From: Paludibacteraceae bacterium
GTDB taxonomy: Bacteria; Bacteroidota; Bacteroidia; Bacteroidales; Paludibacteraceae
Assembly: GCA_017559385.1 (NCBI GenBank)
Contig: JAFYSK010000036.1
Location: 18,364-82,363 of the forward strand
Length of the DNA stretch: 64,000 nt
Direction of reading: 5' to 3'
A program made the translations under genes and the position numbers. Of this stretch, positions 53,230 through 62,474 are shown one piece after another. The notes beneath the pieces are model-generated. The model was not told the DNA's origin. It saw only the letters and a list, made by a program, of their open reading frames with translations, and searched no databases. Numbering within the stretch: position 1 is the first letter of the stretch; every line of letters begins with the position of its first letter.

Positions 53230-53958
53230 ATGATGAATGATAATTTAATTCAAGTTCTGAACACTTACACAAGCACTCTAGAGCAGCAACTGGCTGCTCT
53301 AGAGACTCGTGTAACACAGTTAGAAGAGTTATTGGTTGATGTAAAAACACAAAATGACATAGCCAACCAACAAATAGCCACATTGCAAGCTGAGATAGTG
53401 GCATTAACAACAGATCATGTTTGCACAAACGAAACAGAAGAACCTGAAGTTGAGATTGAACTCATCCTTGATGAAGAAGAAGTAGAAGAAGAGACTGCTG
53501 AAGAAACAGTCGTTTCGAACGAAGAAATCATTGAGGAAAATGCAGAAATAGACATCAAATCAACAATAGCCGAAACAGTTGAAGATTCTCCTGTAGAGGA
53601 AACAATAGAACATACTGAACAAGAGGAAAAGATTGCTGAAGAAGCTGTAGCAGAAACGACTGAAATAATCGAAGAAGCACAAATTGCTCATCCCAAATCT
53701 AGTGCTAATCCACAACCTACCCTTTGCGGACCTGCAGTAAGCGACATCCGTCAGGCTATTTCGTTGGGTGACCGCTTTTTATTCCAACGCGAATTGTTTG
53801 CTGGCAATGGCGAACAAATGCAAAAAACATTGGAAGAACTGAATGGGTTACACACTCTCTCTGAAGCAATATCATATGTCCAGGAACATTTTGATTGGGA
53901 TATGGAATCGACTGCTGCTGGCCTCTTTGTTAATGTATTAAAAAGAAGATTCAATTAA
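53230..53958 (+). CDS. Acidic coiled-coil protein, conserved C-terminal domain
   Basis: 242 residues in three parts: an N-terminal coiled coil (about 10-58), a highly acidic, Glu-rich middle (about 68-165), and a compact helical C-terminus (about 175-242) with SDIRQAISLGDRFLFQRELF and SEAISYVQEHFDWD. The last part is a unit I recognise from many Bacteroidota proteins without a known role. Its TAA overlaps the rsmI ATG (TAATG), so translation is coupled. No signal peptide. Confidence 0.78.
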   Translation: MMNDNLIQVLNTYTSTLEQQLAALETRVTQLEELLVDVKTQNDIANQQIATLQAEIVALTTDHVCTNETEEPEVEIELILDEEEVEEETAEETVVSNEEIIEENAEIDIKSTIAETVEDSPVEETIEHTEQEEKIAEEAVAETTEIIEEAQIAHPKSSANPQPTLCGPAVSDIRQAISLGDRFLFQRELFAGNGEQMQKTLEELNGLHTLSEAISYVQEHFDWDMESTAAGLFVNVLKRRFN

Positions 53959-54623
53959 TGCTATACATTGTTCCTACACCCGTTGGCAATCTGGAGGACA
54001 TCACATTTCGTGCGCTGCGCGTCCTGAAAGAAGTGGATCTTATCTTAGCAGAAGATACCCGTACATCCTCTATACTACTCAAACACTACGACATTCATAC
54101 TCCGCTCAAAAGCCATCACAAATTCAATGAGCACGAGACCTGCGATGATATGGCCACCCGCATTGCTGCAGGCATGACCGTAGCACTCATCTCTGATGCA
54201 GGTACACCATGTATCTCAGACCCAGGATTCATGCTTGTACGTGCTTGCGTAGAGAAAGGTGTAGAAGTGCAGTGTCTGCCTGGAGCTACCGCATTTGTTC
54301 CTGCATTAGTCAATTCGGGCTTGCCTAATGACCGTTTCTATTTCGAGGGATTCCTTCCACAAAAGAAAGGACGACAAACACGCCTCAAAATCCTCGCCGA
54401 ACAAACGCACACAATGATTATCTACGAATCGCCATTCCGCCTAGTAAAAACCTTAGAACAACTTGCGGAATTCATGGGTAACGAGCGCCGCGCTAGTGTT
54501 AGCCGAGAGATTAGCAAACTACACGAAGATACCCAACGAGGAACATTACAAGAACTAGCAACACACTACAAACAAACACCTCCCAAAGGTGAGATCGTAT
54601 TAATCGTAGAAGGGAAAAACTAG
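53958..54623 (+). CDS. rsmI: 16S rRNA (cytidine(1402)-2'-O)-methyltransferase
   Basis: Methylates C1402 of 16S rRNA using SAM. 221 residues of the tetrapyrrole-methylase fold: YIVPTPVGNLEDITFRAL, LAEDTRTSSILLKHY, LISDAGTPCISDPGF, PGATAFVPAL and FEGFLP. It lacks the C-terminal extension of the E. coli protein, a common difference. It starts on the last base of the preceding stop. Confidence 0.94.
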   Translation: MLYIVPTPVGNLEDITFRALRVLKEVDLILAEDTRTSSILLKHYDIHTPLKSHHKFNEHETCDDMATRIAAGMTVALISDAGTPCISDPGFMLVRACVEKGVEVQCLPGATAFVPALVNSGLPNDRFYFEGFLPQKKGRQTRLKILAEQTHTMIIYESPFRLVKTLEQLAEFMGNERRASVSREISKLHEDTQRGTLQELATHYKQTPPKGEIVLIVEGKN

Positions 54624-54658
54624 GTTAAAAATTAAAGACAACTGATCAAAGGCTAGCA

Positions 54659-56176
54659 ATGAGCAATCTGCAAGTTAAAATATTAGCCAAAGAGACCGCT
54701 ATTTATGGCGCATCCAGTATCGTAGGAAAATTTCTCAACTGGATGTTGGTTCCACTATATACCTATGTACTTGAGCAGCAATCAGATTATGGTATAGTTA
54801 CAAACTTATACGCCTGGACTGCCTTGCTGCTAGTCATTCTTACCTATGGCATGGAGACTGGTTTCTTTCGTTTTTCCAATAAGGAAAACGAGAATCCACA
54901 AGCAGTTTTCACCACTTCACTCATCACACTATTCACTACATCGCTGATATTCGCCGTCGCATGTGTAGTTTGGCAAACACCAATAGCCAATGCTTTGGGA
55001 TATCCTAACCACACCGAGTTTATTGCCATGCTAGGAGTCGTAGTGGCCATAGATGCTTTTGCAAGCATACCTTTTGCATATCTACGATTCAAGAAACGAC
55101 CAATACAATTTGCAGGATTCAAATTGCTATTTGTATTATTAAACATTTTACTAAACCTATTCTTCTTAGTAATCTGTCCTAAAATACAAGATTGGAACAT
55201 CATCGCATCATGGTACGACCCAAGCTACGGAGTGGGATATGTATTCGTTGCAAACATCCTATCTACTGCTATACAGACATTATGTCTCCTACCTGCAGTA
55301 ATAGAAGGTTTCCGAGGAGCCTCAATTCATGAATTATTCTCATGGTCACTGCTCAAAAAACTATTAAAATACTCACTTCCCCTTCTCATACTTGGTGTAT
55401 GTGGTATCATGAACCAAACTCTAGACCGCATCTTATTCCCTATATTTTATACAGGTCAAGATGCTGAAGCACAACTCGGTATTTATGGAGCATGCTTCAA
55501 AGTCGCTATGGTTATGATGATGTTTACACAAGCATTCCGATATGCTTACGAGCCTTTTGTTTTTGCCAAACATAAAGACAAAAAATCGGTAGAAGCATAC
55601 GCCGATGCTATGAAATACTATATCATCTTTTCATACATGATATTGTTAGGAATGATATTCTACCTTGATCTATTGAAGTTTATTATTCACCCTTCATACT
55701 GGGAAGGACTACGCATAGTACCAATCGTATTGTGGACTTATATATTCCAAGGAATATACTTCAATCTTAGTTTCTGGTACAAATTAACAGACAAGACACA
55801 ATGGGGTGCCTATTTCTCCATCATAGGCGTTATTATTACATTTGCGCTACAAGCCATTTTTGTCCCACGAATAGGCTACATGGCTTCCGCAGCTAGTAGT
55901 ACAATCTGCTACCTTATCATTATGACAATGTCATACTTTATTGGACGCAGACATCTAAACATCCCATACGACATGCGACGAATAGGTATATACACTGCAG
56001 TTGTAGTGATATTATTGACTATTTACTACTTCATCGCTAGCCTAACTTCGCTCAACGATTGGGCAAAAATGGGAGTGGGCACAATTTTATTTATTATATA
56101 TTGTATTATTTTCTACAAATTAGACTTTTATGTTTTCAGGAATCGTGGACGCGATGGCTCAAGTCATCAAGATTGA
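54659..56176 (+). CDS. Polysaccharide flippase, MATE/Wzx-like
   Basis: 505 residues with 12-14 hydrophobic segments. The start LAKETAIYGASSIVGKFLNWMLVPLYTYVL is typical of the polysaccharide-export (MOP) family that flips lipid-linked sugars across the inner membrane. The cargo is unknown; no glycosyltransferases adjoin. The last 47 bp are also the start of ribE, so the C-terminal tail is under double coding. Confidence 0.85.
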   Translation: MSNLQVKILAKETAIYGASSIVGKFLNWMLVPLYTYVLEQQSDYGIVTNLYAWTALLLVILTYGMETGFFRFSNKENENPQAVFTTSLITLFTTSLIFAVACVVWQTPIANALGYPNHTEFIAMLGVVVAIDAFASIPFAYLRFKKRPIQFAGFKLLFVLLNILLNLFFLVICPKIQDWNIIASWYDPSYGVGYVFVANILSTAIQTLCLLPAVIEGFRGASIHELFSWSLLKKLLKYSLPLLILGVCGIMNQTLDRILFPIFYTGQDAEAQLGIYGACFKVAMVMMMFTQAFRYAYEPFVFAKHKDKKSVEAYADAMKYYIIFSYMILLGMIFYLDLLKFIIHPSYWEGLRIVPIVLWTYIFQGIYFNLSFWYKLTDKTQWGAYFSIIGVIITFALQAIFVPRIGYMASAASSTICYLIIMTMSYFIGRRHLNIPYDMRRIGIYTAVVVILLTIYYFIASLTSLNDWAKMGVGTILFIIYCIIFYKLDFYVFRNRGRDGSSHQD

Positions 56177-56747
56177 GCAAGAGCAAAGCAATAAACACTT
56201 TACCCTACGCAACCCATATACCGAAACAATGGGTATAGACCAATCCATTGCACATAATGGTGTGTGCCTTACTGTAGTACGAAACGAAGGCGACAACTAT
56301 GTGGTAACCGCAATGCAAGAAACCCTTAATCGTAGCAACCTGGGTGTAATTAAACAGGGAGATTGGATCAATCTAGAACGCGCTATGGTGCTTGGTGACC
56401 GCTTAGATGGACATATTGTACAAGGACATGTTGATCAAACAGCACGATGCATCGAGATCAAAGAAACCGAAGGCAGCTGGTATTTCCGCTTTGAGTATCA
56501 ACACACACCAGACATGCCTCAGCGAGGATATTTCTGCGTGGATAAAGGTTCCGTATGTATCAATGGCGTCAGTTTGACTGTTTGCGAACCAGAGGTAATA
56601 GGAGACAAAGGTTATGTAAGCGTGTGCATCATTCCATACACGTATGAGAACACAAATTTCCGCCACATCAAAGTGGGTAGCATTGTCAATCTCGAATTTG
56701 ACATCATCGGCAAGTATTTTGCACGCATGAATCAACTATACAAATAA
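56130..56747 (+). CDS. ribE: Riboflavin synthase, alpha chain
   Basis: Converts two lumazines to riboflavin. 205 residues made of two homologous barrels: the start MFSGIVDAMAQV, HNGVCLTVV, GDRLDGHIVQGHVDQT, then the second barrel with INGVSLTVCEPE and IPYTYENTNF. Because MFxGI(I/V) is the invariant family start, the 47-bp overlap with the flippase is real and not a start-choice artefact. E. coli calls this gene ribC/ribE depending on naming. Confidence 0.93.
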   Translation: MFSGIVDAMAQVIKIEQEQSNKHFTLRNPYTETMGIDQSIAHNGVCLTVVRNEGDNYVVTAMQETLNRSNLGVIKQGDWINLERAMVLGDRLDGHIVQGHVDQTARCIEIKETEGSWYFRFEYQHTPDMPQRGYFCVDKGSVCINGVSLTVCEPEVIGDKGYVSVCIIPYTYENTNFRHIKVGSIVNLEFDIIGKYFARMNQLYK

Positions 56748-56774
56748 GAACAAACATTAAAAAACTTATAAATC

Positions 56775-57359
56775 ATGGACAAAATTAGTTATGCAATTGG
56801 CCTTAGCATGGGTCAAAATTTAATGGGAAGTGGCGTCACCTCCCTTGAATACGCTGATCTTGCAGCAGGTATTAAAGATGTTTTAGAGCACAACAAACCA
56901 CAAATCTCTTATCAAGAAGCTCAAGAAGTATTAACTAACTTCTTTAGCCAATTAGAGGAAAAAATTGTAGGTGAAGCGAAAGCAGCAGGTGAAGCATTCT
57001 TAGCTGAAAACGCAAAACGAGAAGGTGTTAAGGTTACAGAAAGTGGTCTCCAATACGAAATACTAGAAGCTACTATAGGTCAAAAACCTAAAGCCACAGA
57101 TAAAGTTCGTGTCCACTACGAGGGAACACTCATTGATGGTACAGTTTTTGATAGTTCATACAAACGCGGCGAGAGCATCACTTTCGGCTTGAACCAAGTT
57201 ATCAAAGGTTGGACCGAAGGTCTTCAACTCATGTCTGTTGGTAGCAAATACAAACTCTATTTGCCATACCAATTAGCATATGGTAAGAGCGGTGCCGGAG
57301 CAAGTATACCTCCTTACTCTGCCCTCATCTTTACAGTAGAATTACTCGGTATAGAATAA
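56775..57359 (+). CDS. FKBP-type peptidyl-prolyl isomerase (1 of 3)
   Basis: 194 residues, no signal peptide. A helical dimerisation domain (about 1-88, start MDKISYAIGLSMGQNLMGSG) and an FKBP catalytic domain (about 100-194) with VRVHYEGTLIDGTVFDSS, QVIKGWTEGLQLM and the IPPYSALIF end. It is of the FkpA/Mip type but apparently cytoplasmic. It starts a cluster of three related genes. Confidence 0.9.
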   Translation: MDKISYAIGLSMGQNLMGSGVTSLEYADLAAGIKDVLEHNKPQISYQEAQEVLTNFFSQLEEKIVGEAKAAGEAFLAENAKREGVKVTESGLQYEILEATIGQKPKATDKVRVHYEGTLIDGTVFDSSYKRGESITFGLNQVIKGWTEGLQLMSVGSKYKLYLPYQLAYGKSGAGASIPPYSALIFTVELLGIE

Positions 57360-57363
57360 TTAT

Positions 57364-58650
57364 ATGCAAAAAAAAATTACACTCCCAATCATTGCGTTAT
57401 GTACACTAGCAATGGTTGCTTATGCTAAAAAGCCACAAACAGAGGTACTCACGCTGAACAATCTAAATGATAGTATAAACTATGCTCTTGGAGTGCTCAA
57501 CGGGGATCAAATCCAAATGTATTACCTAAAAGGGGAAGCTACACCTATTGTTATCAACGAGTTCATTGATGCTCTTCAAAATGGCTATGATGGTACGATA
57601 GAGCAATTGAGCAACAGTGCTAAAATAGGAAAAAACATTGGCATATCAATCAAAAATGCAAAAGAGAAAGGCCTTGCCGACAATCCTGCTTGGACAATTA
57701 ATCAAAAAATATTCTTTCAAGGGCTTGTAAATGGTTTGTACCAAGACTCTAGTATGATGAATAAAGCAGATGCTCTTAACTATTTCCAAACAGAATATCA
57801 AGCTTCTGCATCATCCAATGATAGTATTGTAACAAGTAAACCTATTCTCGGCACTTGCCCTAATAAAGTAAAGCAGATTAAACTAACAAGCAAAAACGAT
57901 AGTTTGAACTACACATTTGGCCTTATTAATGGTTTTGAGTTAGCACAACATGTTCTTTCTGAAGATGCAGATGGCAAACTGAAAACAGAGTTTATCAAAT
58001 ATGTTAATGCTGGACTCAAAAGCCAAATAACGAATCCAAGTATCGTTGAAATCGGACAAAAAATAGGCCAAGAACTTAAGAAACAAGAGCAGACTGGTTT
58101 ATTTGGAATGCCTGACCTAATTACCGACTTTGCACGCATCAAACAAGGTTTACTGCATGGACTGACAGGTAATACAGAGATATGGAATAGCAAAGTAGCT
58201 AGCGAATATGTACAAAACACCATGACTGACATCAAATATGGTAAACAAAAACAGGACGCTGAACAATTCCTTGCAGAAAACAAAAGCAGAGAAGGAGTGA
58301 TTACTACCGAAAGTGGCCTACAATACGAAGTAATAACCCTAGGAACTGGCATCAAACCGACAATTCATGATGAAGTTAAAGTACATTATCATGGAACGAT
58401 GATTGATGGAACAGTGTTTGACAGCAGTGTTGAGCGTGGCGAACCTATCACATTTGCCCTCACACAAGTTATTCCTGGATGGACTGAAGGACTACAATTA
58501 ATGCCTGTTGGTAGTAAATTCATATTTTACATCCCATACAATTTAGGATATGGCGAACAACAAGTGGGTCCGATAGCTCCATATTCCACACTTATTTTTG
58601 AGGTTGAACTTCTAAGTATAGAAGTTGAAGTTCTAGATTATATAGAATAA
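57364..58650 (+). CDS. FKBP-type isomerase with doubled N-terminal domain (2 of 3)
   Basis: 428 residues with a signal peptide (about 1-21). The helical N-domain occurs twice: NDSINYALGVLNGDQ (about 35) and NDSLNYTFGLINGFE (about 180). The FKBP domain (about 315-420) follows with [18 protein letters not shown]. It ends with a short acidic tail. It is likely a periplasmic folding helper. It is 4 nt after its shorter relative and 24 nt before its close paralogue. Confidence 0.88.
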   Translation: MQKKITLPIIALCTLAMVAYAKKPQTEVLTLNNLNDSINYALGVLNGDQIQMYYLKGEATPIVINEFIDALQNGYDGTIEQLSNSAKIGKNIGISIKNAKEKGLADNPAWTINQKIFFQGLVNGLYQDSSMMNKADALNYFQTEYQASASSNDSIVTSKPILGTCPNKVKQIKLTSKNDSLNYTFGLINGFELAQHVLSEDADGKLKTEFIKYVNAGLKSQITNPSIVEIGQKIGQELKKQEQTGLFGMPDLITDFARIKQGLLHGLTGNTEIWNSKVASEYVQNTMTDIKYGKQKQDAEQFLAENKSREGVITTESGLQYEVITLGTGIKPTIHDEVKVHYHGTMIDGTVFDSSVERGEPITFALTQVIPGWTEGLQLMPVGSKFIFYIPYNLGYGEQQVGPIAPYSTLIFEVELLSIEVEVLDYIE

Positions 58651-58674
58651 TAACAATAACTAAAAATTATAACA

Positions 58675-59937
58675 ATGAAGAAAATTTGTATTCTCATCAT
58701 TGCAGCAGTAGCAATGATTTCGTGCGGAAAAACTTACACCGCACAAACAGTAGTACTTAACGACCAAAACGATAGTCTTAACTATGCCGTAGGTCTCATG
58801 AATGGCGTTCAGATTAAGATGATGCAATTTCGCGATGATTCTGTACAAGATCAAGCCGTAACCGAGTTTATCGATGCACTTCAACGCGGTTACGAAGAAA
58901 CTGTAGAAGAACTGAGCGACGCAGCCATTGCAGGTAAAAGCTTTGGCATGAGCATCAAAAGTTCAGAAGAAGTTGGCCTTGCAGATAATCCAGCATGGAC
59001 ATTCAACGAGAAAGTATTCTTCCAAGGTCTAGTAAACGGATTGTACCAAGACACTACCGTCATGACTCAAGAAGTAGCTGACAATTATTTCTCTAGCGAA
59101 TACCAAAAATCAGCTATGTCAAATGACACTACCCTCAAGGCAGGTAAAACCATCAAAGGAAAATGTCCTAAATCTACCAAAAAGATCGAGCTCACAAATA
59201 ATATAGATAGCCTCAACTACGCATTTGGTTTCCTTAATGGTATGGGTATTAGCCAATACAAATTCACCCAAGACAGCACCAACGAAGAAAAAGAAGAGTT
59301 TATCGCTTATATCAACAAAGGTCTTAAGAGCAAAATCAAATACCCACAATTGGTAGAAATGGGTGAACAAATCGGAAAAGTACTTCTTTCACAAGAAGAA
59401 ACAGGTTTCTTAGGTGAACAAAGCATCGCTGTCAACTTTGAACTTATCAAACAAGGTATGATCAATGGTTTCCTTGGTGCTGAAGAACAATGGAACAGCA
59501 ATGATGCTGGTGCATATGTTCAAGAAACTATGATCAATATCAAATATGGTTCTGCAAAAGCTAAAGGCGAGGCATTCCTAGCAGAAAATGCAACACGCGA
59601 GGGCGTTACTACAACTCCAAGCGGTTTACAATATGAGGTAATTAAAATGGGTAAAGGTAAAAAGCCTGTTGCTACAGATAAAGTAAAAGTACACTACCAT
59701 GGTACATTAATCGACGGCAATGTATTTGATAGTAGCGTTGACCGTGGTGAGCCTATCACTTTCGCATTGACTCAAGTGATTCCAGGTTGGACCGAAGCCC
59801 TCCAATTGATGCCAGTAGGTAGTAAATTCAAACTCTACATACCACAAAATTTGGGTTACGGTAGCCAACAAGCAGGTTCTATCCCTCCATTCTCAACACT
59901 AATTTTCGAAGTTGAGCTCCTCGGCATCGAGAAGTAA
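58675..59937 (+). CDS. FKBP-type isomerase lipoprotein with doubled N-terminal domain (3 of 3)
   Basis: 420 residues. A lipoprotein signal (AMISCGK, Cys16), then two helical N-domains ([15 protein letters not shown] and [15 protein letters not shown]) and an FKBP domain with [18 protein letters not shown]. It matches the second gene over its whole length, so the pair arose by tandem duplication. The chief difference is membrane anchoring. Both likely act in envelope protein folding. Confidence 0.9.
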   Translation: MKKICILIIAAVAMISCGKTYTAQTVVLNDQNDSLNYAVGLMNGVQIKMMQFRDDSVQDQAVTEFIDALQRGYEETVEELSDAAIAGKSFGMSIKSSEEVGLADNPAWTFNEKVFFQGLVNGLYQDTTVMTQEVADNYFSSEYQKSAMSNDTTLKAGKTIKGKCPKSTKKIELTNNIDSLNYAFGFLNGMGISQYKFTQDSTNEEKEEFIAYINKGLKSKIKYPQLVEMGEQIGKVLLSQEETGFLGEQSIAVNFELIKQGMINGFLGAEEQWNSNDAGAYVQETMINIKYGSAKAKGEAFLAENATREGVTTTPSGLQYEVIKMGKGKKPVATDKVKVHYHGTLIDGNVFDSSVDRGEPITFALTQVIPGWTEALQLMPVGSKFKLYIPQNLGYGSQQAGSIPPFSTLIFEVELLGIEK

Positions 59938-59949
59938 TAACAAACATTC

Positions 59950-61479
59950 ATGGGCATCATCGCCAAACAAAGTATACAAGGTACCATCGTCACCTATTTA
60001 GGGGTGGCGGTGGGCTTTGTTACTACTTTTTTTGTTCTGACCCGTTTCCTCACAGCTGAGGAGATTGGTTTAGCACGAGTACTGGTCGATGCTGCTACAC
60101 TCTTTATTGGATTGGCGCAGTTGGGTACATCGTCATCCATTATACGATTTTATCCACACTTTAAGAGTTCAGGAGCTACTTCTGAACCTGCGCAAAGCGC
60201 GTCTGAACACGGATTCTTCTTCTGGACCATCCTAATTCCACTCGTGGGATTTGCCATTTTTGCGGCACTCTATTGCGCATGTTATACGCCTCTCAGTCAA
60301 TGGTTTGGCGAGAAGTCACCGCTTTTTGTAGAGTACTACTACATGGTGCTTCCAATGGCGTTCTTCATGCTCTACCAAACCATCTTTGAAACCAACGCCA
60401 ATGTTCGTATGCATATTGTTATCCCACGTGCCGTACGTGAACTCATCACACGCATTGGACTGTTGGCTGCTTATCTACTCTACTCTTTCCGCGTAGTAGA
60501 TATAGATGGGTTTGTGATTGCGTTATGTGCGGTGTATGCCGTAGCAATGCTTTGTAATATCATCTATCTCTTTTCGCTAGGTGAGGTGTCGCTGCGTCCT
60601 GATTGGCAGTTCATACGCAACAATCCTCAACTAGTCAAACAATATGCCCTCTACACGGGTTTCTTGCTCGTTTCGGCAGTTACTTCGGTGCTCGCCCCTA
60701 CTCTATCTAGTTTCTTTATTACCGCAGAGATGGGATTGAGTTATACGGGTATCTTTGCCATTGCTACTTATATCGCAGTGATGGTTAGTATCCCTTACCG
60801 TTCGGTGACAGCTATTGCTGCGCCCCAATTGGCAAATGCCATCAAGAATAACAACCAAACCGAAATCACCCACCTCATGCAACAAGTCAGCAGCAATCTG
60901 TTGCTCATTGGTGGTATGATTTTGTGTGCCATTTGGCTCAATATCGACTTGATTTTCCATATTTTACCGAATGGTGCCACCTATGCCGAAGCGCGACAGG
61001 TGGTGCTTATGTTAGGTGTAAGTCAATTGATTATAGCCACAGGCTCATTTACCTTGAACACCCTTAACTATTCACGTTTCTACGCTTTCTCGTTATTGTT
61101 TTCTTTTATCCTAACAGCCTCCTCTATCCTGCTCAACAACACCCTCATCCCAGTACTAGGGATGAATGGTGCAGCGGTGAGCAATCTACTCTCTTACGCT
61201 TTGTACTTTATACTCATTATAATAACGGTGCGTTTGACTGTTCAAGCGCCTACTTTCACCCGTCAGCATGTGAAGATTATCCTTCTTCTTTTGTTGATAC
61301 TCGGCACGAACACCCTTTGGCTCAAGTATTTGCCAATCAGTAATATATGGATTAGTAGTATCCTTCGCACATTGGTACTTATGGGCGGGGCTTGTGCTAT
61401 TGCGTGGAGCAAAAATCTCTCCCCAGAGATCAACCAACAAGTGCGTACATTAGGCGAGAGGTTAAAGGTTAAAGGTTAA
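59950..61479 (+). CDS. Second polysaccharide flippase, MATE/Wzx-like
   Basis: 509 residues with about 14 hydrophobic segments, start MGIIAKQSIQGTIVTYLGVAVGF. Same family as the gene at 54659, but sequence similarity is low by eye. The last residues (RLKVKG) are encoded by a 7-bp repeat (61460-61494, GGTTAAA three times, GGCGAAA, GGCGAAG), so the repeats set the C-terminus. The cargo is unknown. Confidence 0.84.
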   Translation: MGIIAKQSIQGTIVTYLGVAVGFVTTFFVLTRFLTAEEIGLARVLVDAATLFIGLAQLGTSSSIIRFYPHFKSSGATSEPAQSASEHGFFFWTILIPLVGFAIFAALYCACYTPLSQWFGEKSPLFVEYYYMVLPMAFFMLYQTIFETNANVRMHIVIPRAVRELITRIGLLAAYLLYSFRVVDIDGFVIALCAVYAVAMLCNIIYLFSLGEVSLRPDWQFIRNNPQLVKQYALYTGFLLVSAVTSVLAPTLSSFFITAEMGLSYTGIFAIATYIAVMVSIPYRSVTAIAAPQLANAIKNNNQTEITHLMQQVSSNLLLIGGMILCAIWLNIDLIFHILPNGATYAEARQVVLMLGVSQLIIATGSFTLNTLNYSRFYAFSLLFSFILTASSILLNNTLIPVLGMNGAAVSNLLSYALYFILIIITVRLTVQAPTFTRQHVKIILLLLLILGTNTLWLKYLPISNIWISSILRTLVLMGGACAIAWSKNLSPEINQQVRTLGERLKVKG

Positions 61480-61494
61480 AGGCGAAAGGCGAAG
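61460..61494. repeat. 7-bp repeat across the flippase stop codon
   Basis: GGTTAAA (three times), GGCGAAA, GGCGAAG in strict 7-bp register; the TAA stop lies in the third unit. Confidence 0.8.
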
Positions 61495-61498
61495 AACA

Positions 61499-62254
61499 AT
61501 GCGTTATTTTATTAAGTTTTCATATTTAGGAACGGAGTTTCATGGTTCGCAGCGTCAGCCTAATGGCATTACGGTGCAAGAGACCATGGAGCAAGCTCTC
61601 AAGATGATCTTCCGCGAGGAAGTTCCTCTTACCTTTGCAGGTCGCACAGACGCTGGCGTTCATGCCCGCGAAATGTATGCGCATATGGATGTAGGCGATG
61701 AGGCGATGAGGCGAGAAGGCGAAAGGCTAGTTTTCCGTCTTAACGGAATACTTCCCAACTCTATTGCCATTCACGATATTGTGCCAGTAACCGATGAGGC
61801 GCATGCTCGTTTTACGGCTAAGAGTCGCACATACGAATACCATATTGTGGATCACAAAGATCCATTTGTACACGATTTAGCTACTCGTGTAAGACCAGGA
61901 TTAGACTTCAATGCTATGAATGAGGCATCTAAGTATCTTATTGGAAAACAAGACTTTGCCTCTTTCTGCCGCAGTAATACAGATGTCAAGACCACCATCT
62001 GTGACTTGACCTATGCCCAATGGGAAGTCAAGGAGAATGGTCATGCTGTATTTACCATTACCGCAGACCGTTTCTTGCGCAATATGGTGCGTGCGGTGGT
62101 AGGTACTTTGTTCGAAGTGGGTCGTGGAAAAATGACCATTGAGCAATTTGCCGAGGTTATTACTCAACACACTCGCACCGCAGCAGGCGACTCTGCCCCA
62201 GCAGAGGGTTTGTACTTGACTCAAATTATCTATCCCGAAGATATTTGGGTGTAG
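61499..62254 (+). CDS. truA: tRNA pseudouridine synthase A
   Basis: Makes pseudouridine at tRNA positions 38-40. 251 residues: SYLGTEFHGSQRQPNGITVQE, the catalytic FAGRTDAGVHA (Asp about 51), FRLNGILPNSIAI, ARFTAKSRTYEYHI, FASFCRSN and FLRNMVRAVVGTLFEVGRGK. The stretch GDEAMRREGERL (about 66-77) is encoded by an 8-bp repeat (61693-61724, AGGCGATG-like). It sits 19 nt after the flippase. Confidence 0.94.
   Translation: MRYFIKFSYLGTEFHGSQRQPNGITVQETMEQALKMIFREEVPLTFAGRTDAGVHAREMYAHMDVGDEAMRREGERLVFRLNGILPNSIAIHDIVPVTDEAHARFTAKSRTYEYHIVDHKDPFVHDLATRVRPGLDFNAMNEASKYLIGKQDFASFCRSNTDVKTTICDLTYAQWEVKENGHAVFTITADRFLRNMVRAVVGTLFEVGRGKMTIEQFAEVITQHTRTAAGDSAPAEGLYLTQIIYPEDIWV
61693..61724. repeat. 8-bp repeat inside truA
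   Basis: AGGCGATG, AGGCGATG, AGGCGAGA, AGGCGAAA in consecutive 8-bp register. It shares AGGCGAAAGG with the array 230 bp upstream. Confidence 0.75.
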
Positions 62255-62273
62255 AAGTTTTAATTTAATTTCT

Positions 62274-62361
62274 GTTAATCCATAGTTAACCTTTGGTTAA
62301 GCTTTAGTAATCATTCGTTATCCCTTCGGTATCCCTACGTAGTGGTATCGGAGTGGTAACG
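62274..62361. repeat. Eight-unit 11-bp array between truA and the hydrolase gene
   Basis: Consecutive 11-mers: GTTAATCCATA, GTTAACCTTTG, GTTAAGCTTTA, GTAATCATTCG, TTATCCCTTCG, GTATCCCTACG, TAGTGGTATCG, GAGTGGTAACG. The longest of the 11-bp arrays. It fills most of the gap and codes for nothing recognisable. Confidence 0.85.
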
Positions 62362-62474
62362 GGGAAGATAGCTAATTATGAAGTATGAACTATGAGTAAT
62401 AAGTGATAAGTTTAGCATAGTTTTTGTAGGAGATAGGCATATACATTAAACCTAACCTAAAAAATACAAAAATT

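Noticed and set aside
62255-62474. Promoter for the lipase-like gene around 62415
   Set aside because: TAGTTTTTG has one base too many for TAnnTTTG and no TTG lies 20 bp upstream, so no call is made.
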